64,000 bases of DNA, taken from JBFGJH01 sp041586155 (GTDB taxonomy: Bacteria > Actinomycetota > Acidimicrobiia > Spongiisociales > JAENVV01). Of the stretch, positions 24,088 to 33,082 are shown piece by piece. Location of the stretch: assembly GCA_041586155.1 (NCBI GenBank), contig JBFHAT010000011.1, positions 1 to 64,000 of the forward strand. The letters are read 5' to 3'. A model generated the notes under the pieces. It was not told where the DNA came from. It did no database searches and was given only the letters and a program-made list of their open reading frames with translations. Numbering within the stretch: position 1 is the first letter of the stretch; each line of letters opens with the position of its first letter. The translations under genes and the position numbers were made by a program.

Positions 24088-26538
24088 ATGGCAGATCACA
24101 TCGATACTCACGAGCCACCGCGAGTACCCGACATCGACATCAACGAGGAGATCTCGTCTTCGTTCCTCGACTACGCGATGTCGGTGATCGTCTCCCGTGC
24201 ACTGCCCGACGTGCGGGACGGCTTGAAGCCGGTGCAACGCCGAATCATCTACGCAATGTTCGAATCCGGGATCAACGCCACCGGTCCCCATCGTAAGAGC
24301 TCCAAGGTCGTCGGCGAGGTGATGGGTAACTACCACCCCCACGGCGACAGCGCCATCTACGACGCGCTCGTTCGCATGGGCCAGGACTTCTCGATGCGGT
24401 ACCCGCTCATCGACCCACAGGGCAACTTCGGAACGCTCGACGATGGTGCAGCGGCGATGCGGTACACGGAATCGCGTTTGAGCCCGCTGGCTGCATACCT
24501 CCTCCAAGACATCAGAGAGAACACCGTCGACTTCGAGCCCAACTACTCGGCCGAGCTCATGCAACCGACGGTTCTTCCGGCTCGCTTTCCGAACCTCATC
24601 GTCAACGGATCTCAAGGCATCGCCGTGGGGATGGCCACCAACATGGCGCCTCACAACCTCGGTGAGGTCATCGACGCCGTGGTTTTTGCGATCGACAACC
24701 CCGACGCTCCGCCCGAGGCATTCCTCGAGTACATCAAAGCGCCGGACTTCCCAACCGGCGGCTACATCGTCGGAACGAGGGGCAGTCGCGACGCTTTGCT
24801 CACCGGCCGCGGATCGATCAAAGTCCGAGCCGTCTGCGACGTCGAAGAGGTGCGCAAGGGGAGATCGGCGATTGTCGTCACCGAGCTTCCCTATCAGGTT
24901 GCCCCGGCGCGACTCATCGCCAAGATCGCCGACCTCGTGAATGACAAGAAGCTGGCTGGGATCGCTGACCTCCACGACCACTCCAGCTCACGGGTCGGAA
25001 CCCGCATCGTGATCGAGTTGAAGAAAGAAGCGGTCCCCCAGGTCGTCCTCAATCAGCTGTTCAAGCTGACCCCGCTCCAGGACACGTTCGGTGTGAACAA
25101 CGTGGCGTTGGTCGACGGCGTGCCCCGAACCCTCAACATGGCCGAAATGGTCGGTTACTACGTCGACCATCAGATGGATGTCATCGAACGGCGGACCAGG
25201 GACCGGCTCGACAAGGCCCAGAAGCGAATCCACATCGTCGAGGGCCTGCTCGTCGCAGTCGACAACATCGACGAGGTCGTCGCCATCATTCGTGCGGCAC
25301 CTGACACCGAGGCCGCCCGTACTTCGCTCATTGAGCGGTTCGAGCTGTCCGAGATCCAAGCCAAAGAGATCCTCGAGATGCGGCTCCGCCGCCTCACGGG
25401 TCTGGAGATCACCAACCTCCGCGAGGAGCATCAGAGCCTGACCGAGCTCATCGCCGACTTGCATTCCATCTTGGGCGACCCGCAACGGCGGCGGACCATC
25501 ATCAAGGAGGAGCTCACCGAAATTCGGGAGAAGTTCGCCGACACCCGACGCAGCCGCATAATCCCCGACGAAGGCGACCTATCGCTGGAAGATCTCATCG
25601 CAGACGACGAGCTGATCATCTCGGTCACGAAGGCAGGATATGTGAAGTCCGTGTCGGCCAGCACCTTCCGCTCGCAAGGGCGAGGCGGACGCGGAGTGAA
25701 GTCGAACGAGACACGTGAAGACGACGTCGTGACCCATCTACTGCACACCAGTGCACACGCCTACCTGTTGTTCTTCACCAACGCCGGCCGAGTTCACAGA
25801 ATCAAGGCCCATCAGGTGCCGCGACAGAGCCGTACCGCCAAGGGTGTGATCGCCCAGGGTGTGCTGCCGCTCGAACCAGATGAGCGCATCGAAGCGGTCA
25901 TCGACACGCGAGATTACGAGACCTCACGCTATCTGGTGATGGTCACCAAGGCCGGGGTCGTGAAGAAGTCATCGTTCAGCGATTACGACTCTCGTCAACA
26001 GACCCTCGTCGCCATCAAGTTGCAGGAGGGAGACGAGGTGGTTGCTGTTCGCGCCACCAACGGCGAGAAGGATCTGTTGCTGTTCTCGAAGGCAGGCATG
26101 GCCATCCGCTTCGCCGAGTCCGATTTGCGCCCGATGGGGCGCGCCACCCAAGGCGTACGGGGAATGAAGCTGCGAGACGGGGACGAAGTCGTCGGAGCTG
26201 CCTCGAACGATGAAGCGGAAGAGATCCTCATGATCACGAGCGGCGGATACGGCAAGCGCACCAAGATCTCCGAGTTCCGGCCGCAGAAGCGGGGAGGCCT
26301 CGGGCTGAAGGCCATGAAGCTGACCCGCGTCAGGGGAGAGCTCGTCGGAGCGAGGGCGGTCCCCTCCGGGTCTGAGATCTTCGTGGTGTCTTCTGGCGGT
26401 GTTGCCATCCGTACCCGTGTCGATCAGATCAGCCGCCAGAAGCGAGAAGCGTCCGGCGTGAAAGTGATCGACCTACCGGCGGATCAGAACGTCGCTGCAT
26501 TTGCCCGGGTCGTGTCCGAAGACGAGGGAACGGAATGA
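24088..26538 (+). CDS. gyrA: DNA gyrase subunit A
   Basis: GyrA cuts and rejoins DNA. The catalytic tyrosine lies in AAAMRYTESRLS, and the quinolone-determining segment HPHGDSAIYDALVRM has the wild-type Ser and Asp of drug-sensitive enzymes. The C-terminal beta-pinwheel has the GyrA box-type sequence QGRGGRGV (SQGRGGRGVKS). The 816 residues are full length. AUG follows GAGGGAGCAGCAA, close behind gyrB. Confidence 0.98.
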   Translation: MADHIDTHEPPRVPDIDINEEISSSFLDYAMSVIVSRALPDVRDGLKPVQRRIIYAMFESGINATGPHRKSSKVVGEVMGNYHPHGDSAIYDALVRMGQDFSMRYPLIDPQGNFGTLDDGAAAMRYTESRLSPLAAYLLQDIRENTVDFEPNYSAELMQPTVLPARFPNLIVNGSQGIAVGMATNMAPHNLGEVIDAVVFAIDNPDAPPEAFLEYIKAPDFPTGGYIVGTRGSRDALLTGRGSIKVRAVCDVEEVRKGRSAIVVTELPYQVAPARLIAKIADLVNDKKLAGIADLHDHSSSRVGTRIVIELKKEAVPQVVLNQLFKLTPLQDTFGVNNVALVDGVPRTLNMAEMVGYYVDHQMDVIERRTRDRLDKAQKRIHIVEGLLVAVDNIDEVVAIIRAAPDTEAARTSLIERFELSEIQAKEILEMRLRRLTGLEITNLREEHQSLTELIADLHSILGDPQRRRTIIKEELTEIREKFADTRRSRIIPDEGDLSLEDLIADDELIISVTKAGYVKSVSASTFRSQGRGGRGVKSNETREDDVVTHLLHTSAHAYLLFFTNAGRVHRIKAHQVPRQSRTAKGVIAQGVLPLEPDERIEAVIDTRDYETSRYLVMVTKAGVVKKSSFSDYDSRQQTLVAIKLQEGDEVVAVRATNGEKDLLLFSKAGMAIRFAESDLRPMGRATQGVRGMKLRDGDEVVGAASNDEAEEILMITSGGYGKRTKISEFRPQKRGGLGLKAMKLTRVRGELVGARAVPSGSEIFVVSSGGVAIRTRVDQISRQKREASGVKVIDLPADQNVAAFARVVSEDEGTE

Positions 26539-26628
26539 GTCGTCTGGTACGTTGTATCTACCGGACGATGCGGGAGATGCAACCCAGCGCGGTTACACTC
26601 CCGTCCAGTATCTAAGGAGTCGACGCAC

Positions 26629-27147
26629 ATGGCGTCAGTACGACGAGTTCGCAGGATCGTACGCAAGATCGATCCGTGGACCGTGCTCAAGGTTTCGTTT
26701 GTCTTCTACGCCGTGATGGCTCTGGGCATCGTGCTCGGCCTGGTGATCTTCTGGTCGTTCGTCAATGCCGCCGGCTATCCCGACACCATCGAGTCGTTCC
26801 TCGCCGACATCTCCATCTGGGAAGCAGGCGAGTCCCCGTTGGTGCCGGAGGGCGAGGTGTTGTTCCGTACCACCATGTTCCTCGCCGTGGCGTGGACGGT
26901 GTTGATGACGGGCTTCACGACGCTGGCCGCAGTCATGTACAACTTGACCGCTGACGTCGTTGGCGGACTCGAAGTTGTCGTATTGGAAGAGACTCTGAAC
27001 GTTCCGGTCCCCGCCAACGTGGTGGCCCAGCAACCACGACAAGTGCAGTCCTGGCAGACGCCGGCCGTTGCGGCGTCAACCGACAAGGCACTGACCAAGC
27101 CTCGCGAGGACAGCAAGGCGCCCGAGGTGACTCAGGTCAACGCCTAG
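26629..27147 (+). CDS. DUF3566 transmembrane protein
   Basis: The 172-residue protein has a basic N-terminus, a first membrane helix (about 22-45, ending FWSFVNAAGYP) and a second at about 80-105 in MFLAVAWTVLMTGFTTLAAVMYN, followed by LTADVVGGLEVVVLEE. This matches DUF3566 proteins found directly after gyrA in actinobacteria (Rv0007-like). Function is unknown. TAAGGAGTCGAC precedes the ATG. Its last 11 bp overlap the convergent gene that ends at 27137. Confidence 0.88.
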   Translation: MASVRRVRRIVRKIDPWTVLKVSFVFYAVMALGIVLGLVIFWSFVNAAGYPDTIESFLADISIWEAGESPLVPEGEVLFRTTMFLAVAWTVLMTGFTTLAAVMYNLTADVVGGLEVVVLEETLNVPVPANVVAQQPRQVQSWQTPAVAASTDKALTKPREDSKAPEVTQVNA

Positions 27148-27751
27148 CCGAAGCGAACTCCACACCGCCCCGGCGCAGTTCATCGAGATAGGCAGAACCC
27201 GGTTTCGTCTCGCCATTGACCAGGCTCAAGGCTCTCGCCGCCAAGCTGATCGCCAGCAGGAACCGACCGTCATCGACCACCGCCATGGACTGGCTCGGGG
27301 TCCTCACGAGAACGCCTCCCCACCTGCCTTCGACGGGAACTTCCAGGCCGCCGTTGTTCGACCTGCCGTGTTGACGGCCCAGCGGCTCGGGGAATTGCAC
27401 GGTCTCACCATCACCGAGCGTGTCACCACGTACCGTCCAGGCCAGCGTCGCCTCGTCGTTGGGCAACCGATCGGCCAGTGCGTAGGCCATGACCTTGAGA
27501 TCACCGCGGACGGCTTGTGCTTCGCCGTCCGGTGTCACGACGGGCGTTCCGGAGTCGACCGCCGCCCGGACGTACGGATGGTCGTTTCCCACGGCGATGA
27601 CGACATCAGCGGTGAAGCCGGCGAGCGGACTGGTCCGTGGTTCGGAACTGCTCGGCCTCGGCACTCCCAGCGAGACGACGCGCTCGTCGGCCAAGAGCAC
27701 CCGGGCCACCCGGTGGAGAAGATCCCCACCCGGCGGCAAGGCGATCCTCAC
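27137..27751 (-). CDS. Hypothetical protein, 204 residues
   Basis: I do not recognise a family. The N-terminal part alternates beta-strand and helix patterns and contains ADVVIAVGNDHPYVRAAVDSG, reminiscent of a Rossmann-like or GFO-type fold, and the C-terminal part RFLLAISLAARALSLVNG looks like a buried helix. No signal peptide. The GTG start at 27751 overlaps the stop of the small membrane protein gene (GTGA), so the two form a leftward pair. Confidence 0.55.
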   Translation of the reverse strand: MRIALPPGGDLLHRVARVLLADERVVSLGVPRPSSSEPRTSPLAGFTADVVIAVGNDHPYVRAAVDSGTPVVTPDGEAQAVRGDLKVMAYALADRLPNDEATLAWTVRGDTLGDGETVQFPEPLGRQHGRSNNGGLEVPVEGRWGGVLVRTPSQSMAVVDDGRFLLAISLAARALSLVNGETKPGSAYLDELRRGGVEFASARR

Positions 27752-27903
27752 TGCTCTTCGGAGCGGTCGCCGTAGGGCCTGAGCGGATCCACCGGCTTCC
27801 AGATGTTCTCCGGAGCCGCTTCGCTCTGCTGCTTTTTTTGCATGAGCACAGCTGCCGCCGTTCCGGCGACTGCTGCGAGAAGGAGTAGACGCTTGATCTT
27901 CAT
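27748..27903 (-). CDS. Small membrane protein, 51 residues
   Basis: An ATG at 27903 opens a 51-codon frame reading MKIKRLLLLAAVAGTAAAVL, then a QKKQQ patch and an acidic-polar tail containing ENIWKPVDPLRPYGD. One membrane helix at about 5-20 predicts a short N-terminal anchor with a cytoplasmic or outer tail. Similar small proteins with the WKPVDP-type tail are common in actinobacteria, but no function is known to me. It overlaps the following gene by GTGA. Confidence 0.65.
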   Translation of the reverse strand: MKIKRLLLLAAVAGTAAAVLMQKKQQSEAAPENIWKPVDPLRPYGDRSEEQ

Positions 27904-27984
27904 GCCGCCATTCTATCGATGGGCGGCACTTGGGTAGCCGAGGCGTATCGTGGGATTTGGGTCGGCTGACCTATGGTCTCAGGC

Positions 27985-28174
27985 TCCACCTCGTTGTACG
28001 GTACGACCAACGAGTACGGCGCTCGTATAGCTCGGAGAGAAGTGAGTCAGAGGCTCCCCCTGCGACTTCCAAACTTCGATCCGGGCGACCATTCGGGGGG
28101 TCGGGATCCAACCGAGAACCCGGGGCTAGCTGGGAGGCTAGAAGGAAGGGACCCGCTCAGGCGGGTCCCTTTTT
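27985..28174 (+). ncRNA. Candidate structured non-coding RNA ending in a strong terminator
   Basis: No gene fits 27904-28239, but the plus strand can fold into successive stems: CTCGTTG (27990-27996) with CAACGAG (28008-28014); GATCC (28078-28082) with GGATC (28104-28108), enclosing GACC with GGTC; CTAGC (28126-28130) with GCTAG (28137-28141); and an intrinsic terminator at 28147-28174. A terminator with no coding gene before it suggests an independent small RNA. I cannot match it to 6S, tmRNA, RNase P or a known riboswitch. Confidence 0.5.
28147..28174 (+). terminator. Intrinsic terminator with no upstream plus-strand gene
   Basis: AGGGACCCGC (28147-28156) and GCGGGTCCCT (28161-28170) form a 10-bp perfect stem with a TCAG loop and a T run. 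DUF3566 ends 1 kb upstream and the genes between run leftwards, so it probably ends a non-coding transcript. Confidence 0.85.
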
Positions 28175-28239
28175 CTACGTATGGCCTGGCGGTCTCAACC
28201 GACGAGCGACGAACAGCGGTCAGATGTCAGCCAGGACGG

Positions 28240-28312
28240 TGGAGCTGAGGGGATTTGAACCCCTGACCCCCTGCTTGCAAAGCAGGTGCTCTGCCAACTG
28301 AGCTACAGCCCC
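28240..28312 (-). tRNA. tRNA-Ala (anticodon TGC)
   Basis: On the minus strand the cloverleaf is complete: acceptor GGGGCTG with CAGCTCC, D-arm AGCTCAGTTGGCAGAGC, anticodon loop CTTTGCAAG, and T-arm GGGTTCAAATCCCC. CCA is not encoded. A TACAAT -10 box lies 8-14 bp upstream. Confidence 0.96.
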
Positions 28313-28354
28313 GGGCCGCCCATTGTAGGGCGCATCACGAGTGGTCATACCACC

Positions 28355-28384
28355 TTGGAGCGCCTTGGGCCATGCTGATACAAT
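28355..28384 (+). promoter_or_regulatory. Promoter of tRNA-Ile
   Basis: TTGGAG (28355-28360) and TACAAT (28379-28384) are 18 bp apart, 31 bp before the tRNA 5' end, a normal leader for a tRNA transcript. Confidence 0.6.
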
Positions 28385-28415
28385 CGCAACCCTTCTGCCG
28401 GCACCGCCGGAGAAA

Positions 28416-28490
28416 GGGCCCATAGCTCAGCCCGGTTAGAGCGCTTCCCTGATAAGGAAGAGGTCCCTGGTTCAAGTCCAGGTGGGCCCA
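28416..28490 (+). tRNA. tRNA-Ile (anticodon GAT)
   Basis: Acceptor GGGCCCA pairs with TGGGCCC, the anticodon loop is CTGATAA, and the T-arm is CTGGTTCAAGTCCAG. CCA is not encoded. It is divergent from tRNA-Ala 103 bp away; in mycobacteria both follow gyrA in the same direction. Bases 28491-28736 hold no gene that I can support. Confidence 0.96.
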
Positions 28491-28736
28491 CTGCGGTTCG
28501 TTCGAACCGTTTTTCGGCGTACTGGCCACCGGAATCATTGAGGGCTCGGCGCAGCGTCCTGTTAGGTAGCCAACAGGACACGTTTGAACCTTATCCGCTC
28601 AACATGTGCCGATCTGCTTGGCGAATCGGTGTGCTCGTTTCTACTCGGGAATCGTGGATCCCGGGCGCAATTGCATCCCGGGTTAGGCCTAACTACTGCG
28701 CTCAGACCGAGTTGAGGTCCGCCAACGGGTGCCTGC

Positions 28737-29159
28737 TCACATCGGCGGTGCTAATCCCAGCTGTTCCATGAGGGTTGCCCGATCCGGCGTACCCCACCGA
28801 CCGGTGATCTTGCCGTTCCTCACCTCGAAGATCTCAACCGCCCCGACGCTGATCGTCTTGCCTGTCGGCGGCATGCCGATGAATTCGCCGTCGTGGGTGC
28901 CGCTCACTGTTGCCCGTATGGCGACTTTGTCGCCTTCGGCGATCATGTCGTGGACAGCCATGTGGAAGTCCGAGAACCCTTGATGGGACGACCCGAAGAC
29001 GGCTTTGTACGCCTCGACTCCCTTCTCAGGCATTCCTGGAAAGGCGTCGTGATCTACTGAGCCCTCGGCGACGATCTCGTCGAGCACATCCAGGTTCTTG
29101 GCGTTGGCCACCTCGTCATACAGGCGGCGCAGAACTGCCTTGTTGTCTTCGAGCGACAT
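28737..29159 (-). CDS. SnoaL-like ester cyclase / NTF2-fold protein
   Basis: The 140-residue product has the SnoaL polyketide-cyclase-like pattern: an N-terminal helix (NKAVLRRLYDEVANA), VDHDAFPG, GVEAYKAVF, FHMAVHDMIAEGDKVAIRATVSGTHDGEF and a C-terminal strand with EIFEVRNGKITGRW. These are cone-shaped alpha+beta barrels, mostly of unknown substrate. GGAGAGGATCCACGA precedes the ATG at 29159. It stands alone between the tRNAs and the sensor kinase gene. Confidence 0.85.
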   Translation of the reverse strand: MSLEDNKAVLRRLYDEVANAKNLDVLDEIVAEGSVDHDAFPGMPEKGVEAYKAVFGSSHQGFSDFHMAVHDMIAEGDKVAIRATVSGTHDGEFIGMPPTGKTISVGAVEIFEVRNGKITGRWGTPDRATLMEQLGLAPPM

Positions 29160-29439
29160 TCGTGGATCCTCTCCGTACGTGGTGGGCGCCGAGCCTACGC
29201 GAACCCACCTCACGATGCCGGTGTGACGGATCCGAGCCGGCGCTCGAATTGCACGGATGGATGTCAACTATCCGCGTGGGGTCATTCACCAGTCGCCTCT
29301 GTGCTCACGTGGGCCCTCAGGTGCGTCACCGGGTGCCGGTCTACGCGGCGCCCCAGCCCTCCACAGATCAGTCGGCCTCCGGAGCGAAACGGCACCGGCT
29401 CTAGTGTCCGCTATCCGGCATTCTGCGCTACCCGAGACT

Positions 29440-29555
29440 GGCCGTGGGCTTCGAGTTGCTTCGCAACTCGGGCCCCATATTGGAGCAAACGGCGAACCCT
29501 CCTCTGGGGTTCGATCGAGTTTGCTTCGCAAACTCGTGCCCGTGGGTTTGTGGGC
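29440..29555. repeat. Two short perfect hairpins in a 720-bp gene-free stretch
   Basis: CGAGTTGC-TTC-GCAACTCG (29451-29469) and a 9-bp version of it (29515-29535, again with a TTC loop) each follow a GGG-rich flank and are followed by GGGCCC or TGCCC. The same kind of 8-9 bp stem with a 3-base loop recurs near 54.9 and 55.7 kb. The rest of 29160-29880 shows nothing I can support. Confidence 0.7.
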
Positions 29556-29880
29556 TTCACCAGTGGGCTTCCAGTTGCGTCGCCCTCGTGGCCGAGATCG
29601 TCGGTCAGCCCACAGCGGTATCTGGTGGCGCCGGGAATTTCACTGACCTGTAGCTCGCCTCCCACCTGACGGAGAGAGCGCTGCACCCAACGGCAAGCGC
29701 GGCTGCGACCACACTCAACGTCCGCGATGCCCAGGATGCCGGCATGACGCTCGCTCTTTGGTACAAGAACAGCGCCGCGGCGCAATCGTGCTACTCGACG
29801 GGCGCTCCAACCGGAAACGGAGCTCGACAGAAATCCGTCCCAGCGGCCCTCTCAGCGTGACGACTGGTCGGTAGAGACCG

Positions 29881-31593
29881 TCAGCCCGATACTGCTCGTG
29901 CGACCGCCTCGTCCAGCCGATGGGCGTTCACGGTCGAGATGACGCCCGGGAGGTGGACGGTGAAGCACGCTCCGCCGAGTAGCTCGGAGTCTCGGTAGCC
30001 GACCTTGCCGCCGTGAGCGCGGACGAGCGCTGCGACGATCGCCAGGCCGATGCCGGATCCGGGGAGCGAAGCATCGAATCGATGGTGGGCGCGTTCGAAA
30101 CGTTCCCACATCGTCACGTGATGTTTCTTCGGCACTCCGGTGCCGTTGTCGTGGATGGCCAACTCGAGATCGTGGCCGATGGGAGTCGCCACCACGGCGA
30201 CTCGTCCGTCACCGTATCGGTGAGCGTTGGCCAAGAGGTTGACCGTGACCTGCTGGATTCGGTCGGCGTCGATGCTGAGAATGAGGCCCGCCGGCAACGT
30301 GGTCGTGACCTTATCGCCCGACAGATCGGCCGAGACCAGAGCTCGCTCGACCAACGCCTCCAATTTCACCTCGGATGGAAGGATGTCGGTCTGATCCAGG
30401 TCATCGCGCGACAGCATCACGAGGTCGGTGACCATCCGGCCCATGTAGTCCGCCTGCTGCCGGGTCGTCGAGATCATCTCGATCCGATCCTCGGAGGTGA
30501 GGAGGTCGCCCTCGTCGTCGAGCAGACTGAGGAACCCGACGAGCGATGTGAGGGGCGTACGAAGCTCGTGGGAAAGCGACGATATGAGGGAATTGCGCTC
30601 CTGGTCCACCAAGATCCTGTTCTGGTAGATGGCGAGCGCCTGCCGAGCGTAGGCGAGCACGGCGATCAGCAGTGTGGCGACGAGAAGAAGCCGGTCGTCG
30701 CTTCCTTGATCGAACACATGGGAGATCAACAGAACGACCATGAAGAACGTCGCGCCGTAGGGGAGGAGCATGGACCACAGCGGGGTGCGCCGGTCGCTCA
30801 ACTCGCGTGGCTGAGGCTGCCAATCGACGATGGCGCTCGTGGCAACGAACAGGAAAGACGCAAGGATGAAGAACGGAAAGACCGAGTCGACCTCTCCGAA
30901 CGACTGACCGGCCACCTGTGTCACATAGTTCACATCGGCGATTCCCTGGGCGGTCAGGGCCAGCGCATAGACCAAGAATCGGTAGTCGAATTGGAACTGG
31001 CGGCGCTTCACGAAGACGACCGCGATCGAGACAACGGCCGCCACGTCGAGAATCGGGTAGGTCATTCCCACCCAGCGATCGAACGAAGGTGCGTCGGCGA
31101 GGCTCTGCCAGATGTCCTCTAGCAGTACGACGGTGAGGAGTGTGCCGATCGAAATCGTGGCCAGCGCACTGTCGATCAACGTCTGCGCTCGTTCGCGCCA
31201 CGATCCGATCTGGCCGGGCACGACGCCCAGCCCAGTGAGGAGGAATGCGTAGGCGAGGAAGAAGAACAGATCCAGCGTCGAGAACGCAGGAACCGAACCG
31301 ACCACCGAGTCGACGATCCCGACCAGCAGGACCCCGGTCGAAGCCATGAGGAGGCTCACGCCGATGAGCTTCCAAACCAGGCCCTCTCGGGCGGGGAGCC
31401 GGCGGGCCTTCCGCAGCATGGTGATACCGGCGAAACTGTGCCCGGCGAGGAGCACGAGCACTGCCACGGGCTCGGCTGCGCCGGGTACCGCGAGCGAAAC
31501 GACAAATGCCGCCGCGATGAGACTCAGCGCCACCTTGGCAGCGCGAGTGAGAACCAGCCTGTCGGCCGGCGCCTGGGAGCGGTCACGCGGCAT
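29881..31593 (-). CDS. Membrane sensor histidine kinase (orphan)
   Basis: About nine hydrophobic helices fill residues 15-310 with no large extracytoplasmic loop, followed by a HisKA domain with the phospho-accepting H-box SSLSHELRTPLTSLVG near residue 336 and a HATPase domain with LLANAHRYG, DNGTGVP and GSGIGLAI. It should sense a membrane or intracellular signal and phosphorylate a response regulator. No regulator gene lies on either side, so the partner is elsewhere. Start ATG at 31593. Confidence 0.9.
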   Translation of the reverse strand: MPRDRSQAPADRLVLTRAAKVALSLIAAAFVVSLAVPGAAEPVAVLVLLAGHSFAGITMLRKARRLPAREGLVWKLIGVSLLMASTGVLLVGIVDSVVGSVPAFSTLDLFFFLAYAFLLTGLGVVPGQIGSWRERAQTLIDSALATISIGTLLTVVLLEDIWQSLADAPSFDRWVGMTYPILDVAAVVSIAVVFVKRRQFQFDYRFLVYALALTAQGIADVNYVTQVAGQSFGEVDSVFPFFILASFLFVATSAIVDWQPQPRELSDRRTPLWSMLLPYGATFFMVVLLISHVFDQGSDDRLLLVATLLIAVLAYARQALAIYQNRILVDQERNSLISSLSHELRTPLTSLVGFLSLLDDEGDLLTSEDRIEMISTTRQQADYMGRMVTDLVMLSRDDLDQTDILPSEVKLEALVERALVSADLSGDKVTTTLPAGLILSIDADRIQQVTVNLLANAHRYGDGRVAVVATPIGHDLELAIHDNGTGVPKKHHVTMWERFERAHHRFDASLPGSGIGLAIVAALVRAHGGKVGYRDSELLGGACFTVHLPGVISTVNAHRLDEAVARAVSG

Positions 31594-31631
31594 GATGATC
31601 TATCGGTTGACCGCCCGCTTCGGTTGAGGGT

Positions 31632-32909
31632 TCAATCCGCGGCGATACCGGGCATGGCGTGGGCTTCGGTGAGGTCGATCACGAGGTTGGTCTCGCCCAC
31701 CTCCGCGATGTGGCGGGCCAAAGCGTCGAGCATCGACACGATCTGTTCGTCGGAGTGATACAGGGTGTTGGTGAATCGAATCCCGTTCTGGCCGGCTGGT
31801 ACGGCCGGAAAGGTCGCGGTATTGACGAAGAATCCGTCTTTGACCATTCGTGTCGCCACCTCTATCGCTTCATCGAGCGGCCCGACCTGTATGTACCACA
31901 CCGGTGTGTGATCCGTGTTGGGGGCCGGGAGGCGGCGGTCGACGATTGTCTCGCGTACGAGATCGATCTGTCTGTCCAAACGGGCGGCCCGTTCCTCCCG
32001 CTCAGGTGAAAGATGGATCTCGGCTGAGGCAATTGCGGCACCGAGTTCAGCGGGATGGAGTGGGCCGGAGAACGTCATCGTGCCTCCGCAGATCGTCACT
32101 CGACGTGCCATCTCCTCGGTGGGAAAGGCGATGGCCGCACCACCGGCGCCGAACGACTTGGCGAGCGACACTGCGACGACCAGCCGTGGATGATTGCCGA
32201 GCGCTTCAAGGACGATGCCGCGTCCATTCTTGCCGTGCCAGCCGAATCCGTGAGCATCGTCGATGTACGCCCACAAGTTGGGGAACCGATCGAGGGCGCC
32301 TCGCACGGTCTCGATCGGCATCGTGTCGCCGTGCATCGAGTAGACGCCATCTGCCAGGTACCACACCCGACGGGCGGTATCGCTCAGCTCCGACACTGTC
32401 GATTCCAACGCCAACGCGTCGTTGTGGGGCACGACATGCACCGCGATGTCCTGAGCGATGAGCGGCTGCGTTCCCAGATGAACCGATGAGTGCGCCTGGG
32501 CGTCGACCACGACGGCATCACCATGACCGATGATCGCAGGGAGAAACGACAAGTGGCCGAGTGTGGTGGTCGTCGGCACCACGAGAGGCGCTTCGAAGAT
32601 CCGACCCAGCCTGTCCTCCAACTCGCTGTACAGGGGAACGGACGTGTATGCGGTCGAGCTCGAGAACACGGGACCGTAGCGGTCGATCGCTGTTTTGGCA
32701 CCGGCTTTGAGTCGCTCGTCCAGGTTGAGGCCGAGATACGCGCACGAACCGAAATTGACCAGCATGTTCCCGTCGATCGTGATCGTGTCGCCGGCCAGAT
32801 GCTCGTCGTCGATGCGAATTCGAGAAAGCCGCGCATCGATCAAGCTGGAAACGTTTCTTTCGAACAATCGGAGCATGCGCTCATGCCTCGCGGCAGTACC
32901 GGATCGCAT
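31632..32909 (-). CDS. PLP-dependent alpha-oxoamine synthase-family aminotransferase (AONS/KBL/SPT-like)
   Basis: The 425 residues match fold-type I alpha-oxoamine synthases, which condense an amino acid with an acyl-CoA. Visible are the NFGSCAYLGL start, the aspartate/histidine pair in YIDDAHGFGWHGKNGRG and the PLP lysine in VSLAKSFGAGG near residue 250. The product could be 8-amino-7-oxononanoate, 2-amino-3-ketobutyrate or a sphingoid base; the N-terminal extension before residue 45 is closer to serine palmitoyltransferase-like forms. No biotin genes are nearby. It is divergent from the thiolase gene. Confidence 0.85.
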   Translation of the reverse strand: MRSGTAARHERMLRLFERNVSSLIDARLSRIRIDDEHLAGDTITIDGNMLVNFGSCAYLGLNLDERLKAGAKTAIDRYGPVFSSSTAYTSVPLYSELEDRLGRIFEAPLVVPTTTTLGHLSFLPAIIGHGDAVVVDAQAHSSVHLGTQPLIAQDIAVHVVPHNDALALESTVSELSDTARRVWYLADGVYSMHGDTMPIETVRGALDRFPNLWAYIDDAHGFGWHGKNGRGIVLEALGNHPRLVVAVSLAKSFGAGGAAIAFPTEEMARRVTICGGTMTFSGPLHPAELGAAIASAEIHLSPEREERAARLDRQIDLVRETIVDRRLPAPNTDHTPVWYIQVGPLDEAIEVATRMVKDGFFVNTATFPAVPAGQNGIRFTNTLYHSDEQIVSMLDALARHIAEVGETNLVIDLTEAHAMPGIAAD

Positions 32910-33082
32910 CGATTCTTCCCCTCTCGACGACCTGGGACCTGGGAACGCATGACCATACCAGGATGCACGACTGCACTAGTCATCAGGCGTCGATTTTCCG
33001 GCCTGTCACCGTCGCGCAACCGGCGGTGGGAGTTGAGCGTGCGTCGCGGTATCGTGCGGACACAACCGTTCGAGGAGCTGCC

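Noticed and set aside
28220..28581. Short open frames over the tRNA-Ala and tRNA-Ile genes
   Set aside because: They are antisense or in-frame readings of intact tRNA cloverleafs.
29160..29880. Open frames in the 720-bp stretch before the sensor kinase
   Set aside because: Frames on both strands overlap, have no ribosome-binding site and look like GC-rich noise.
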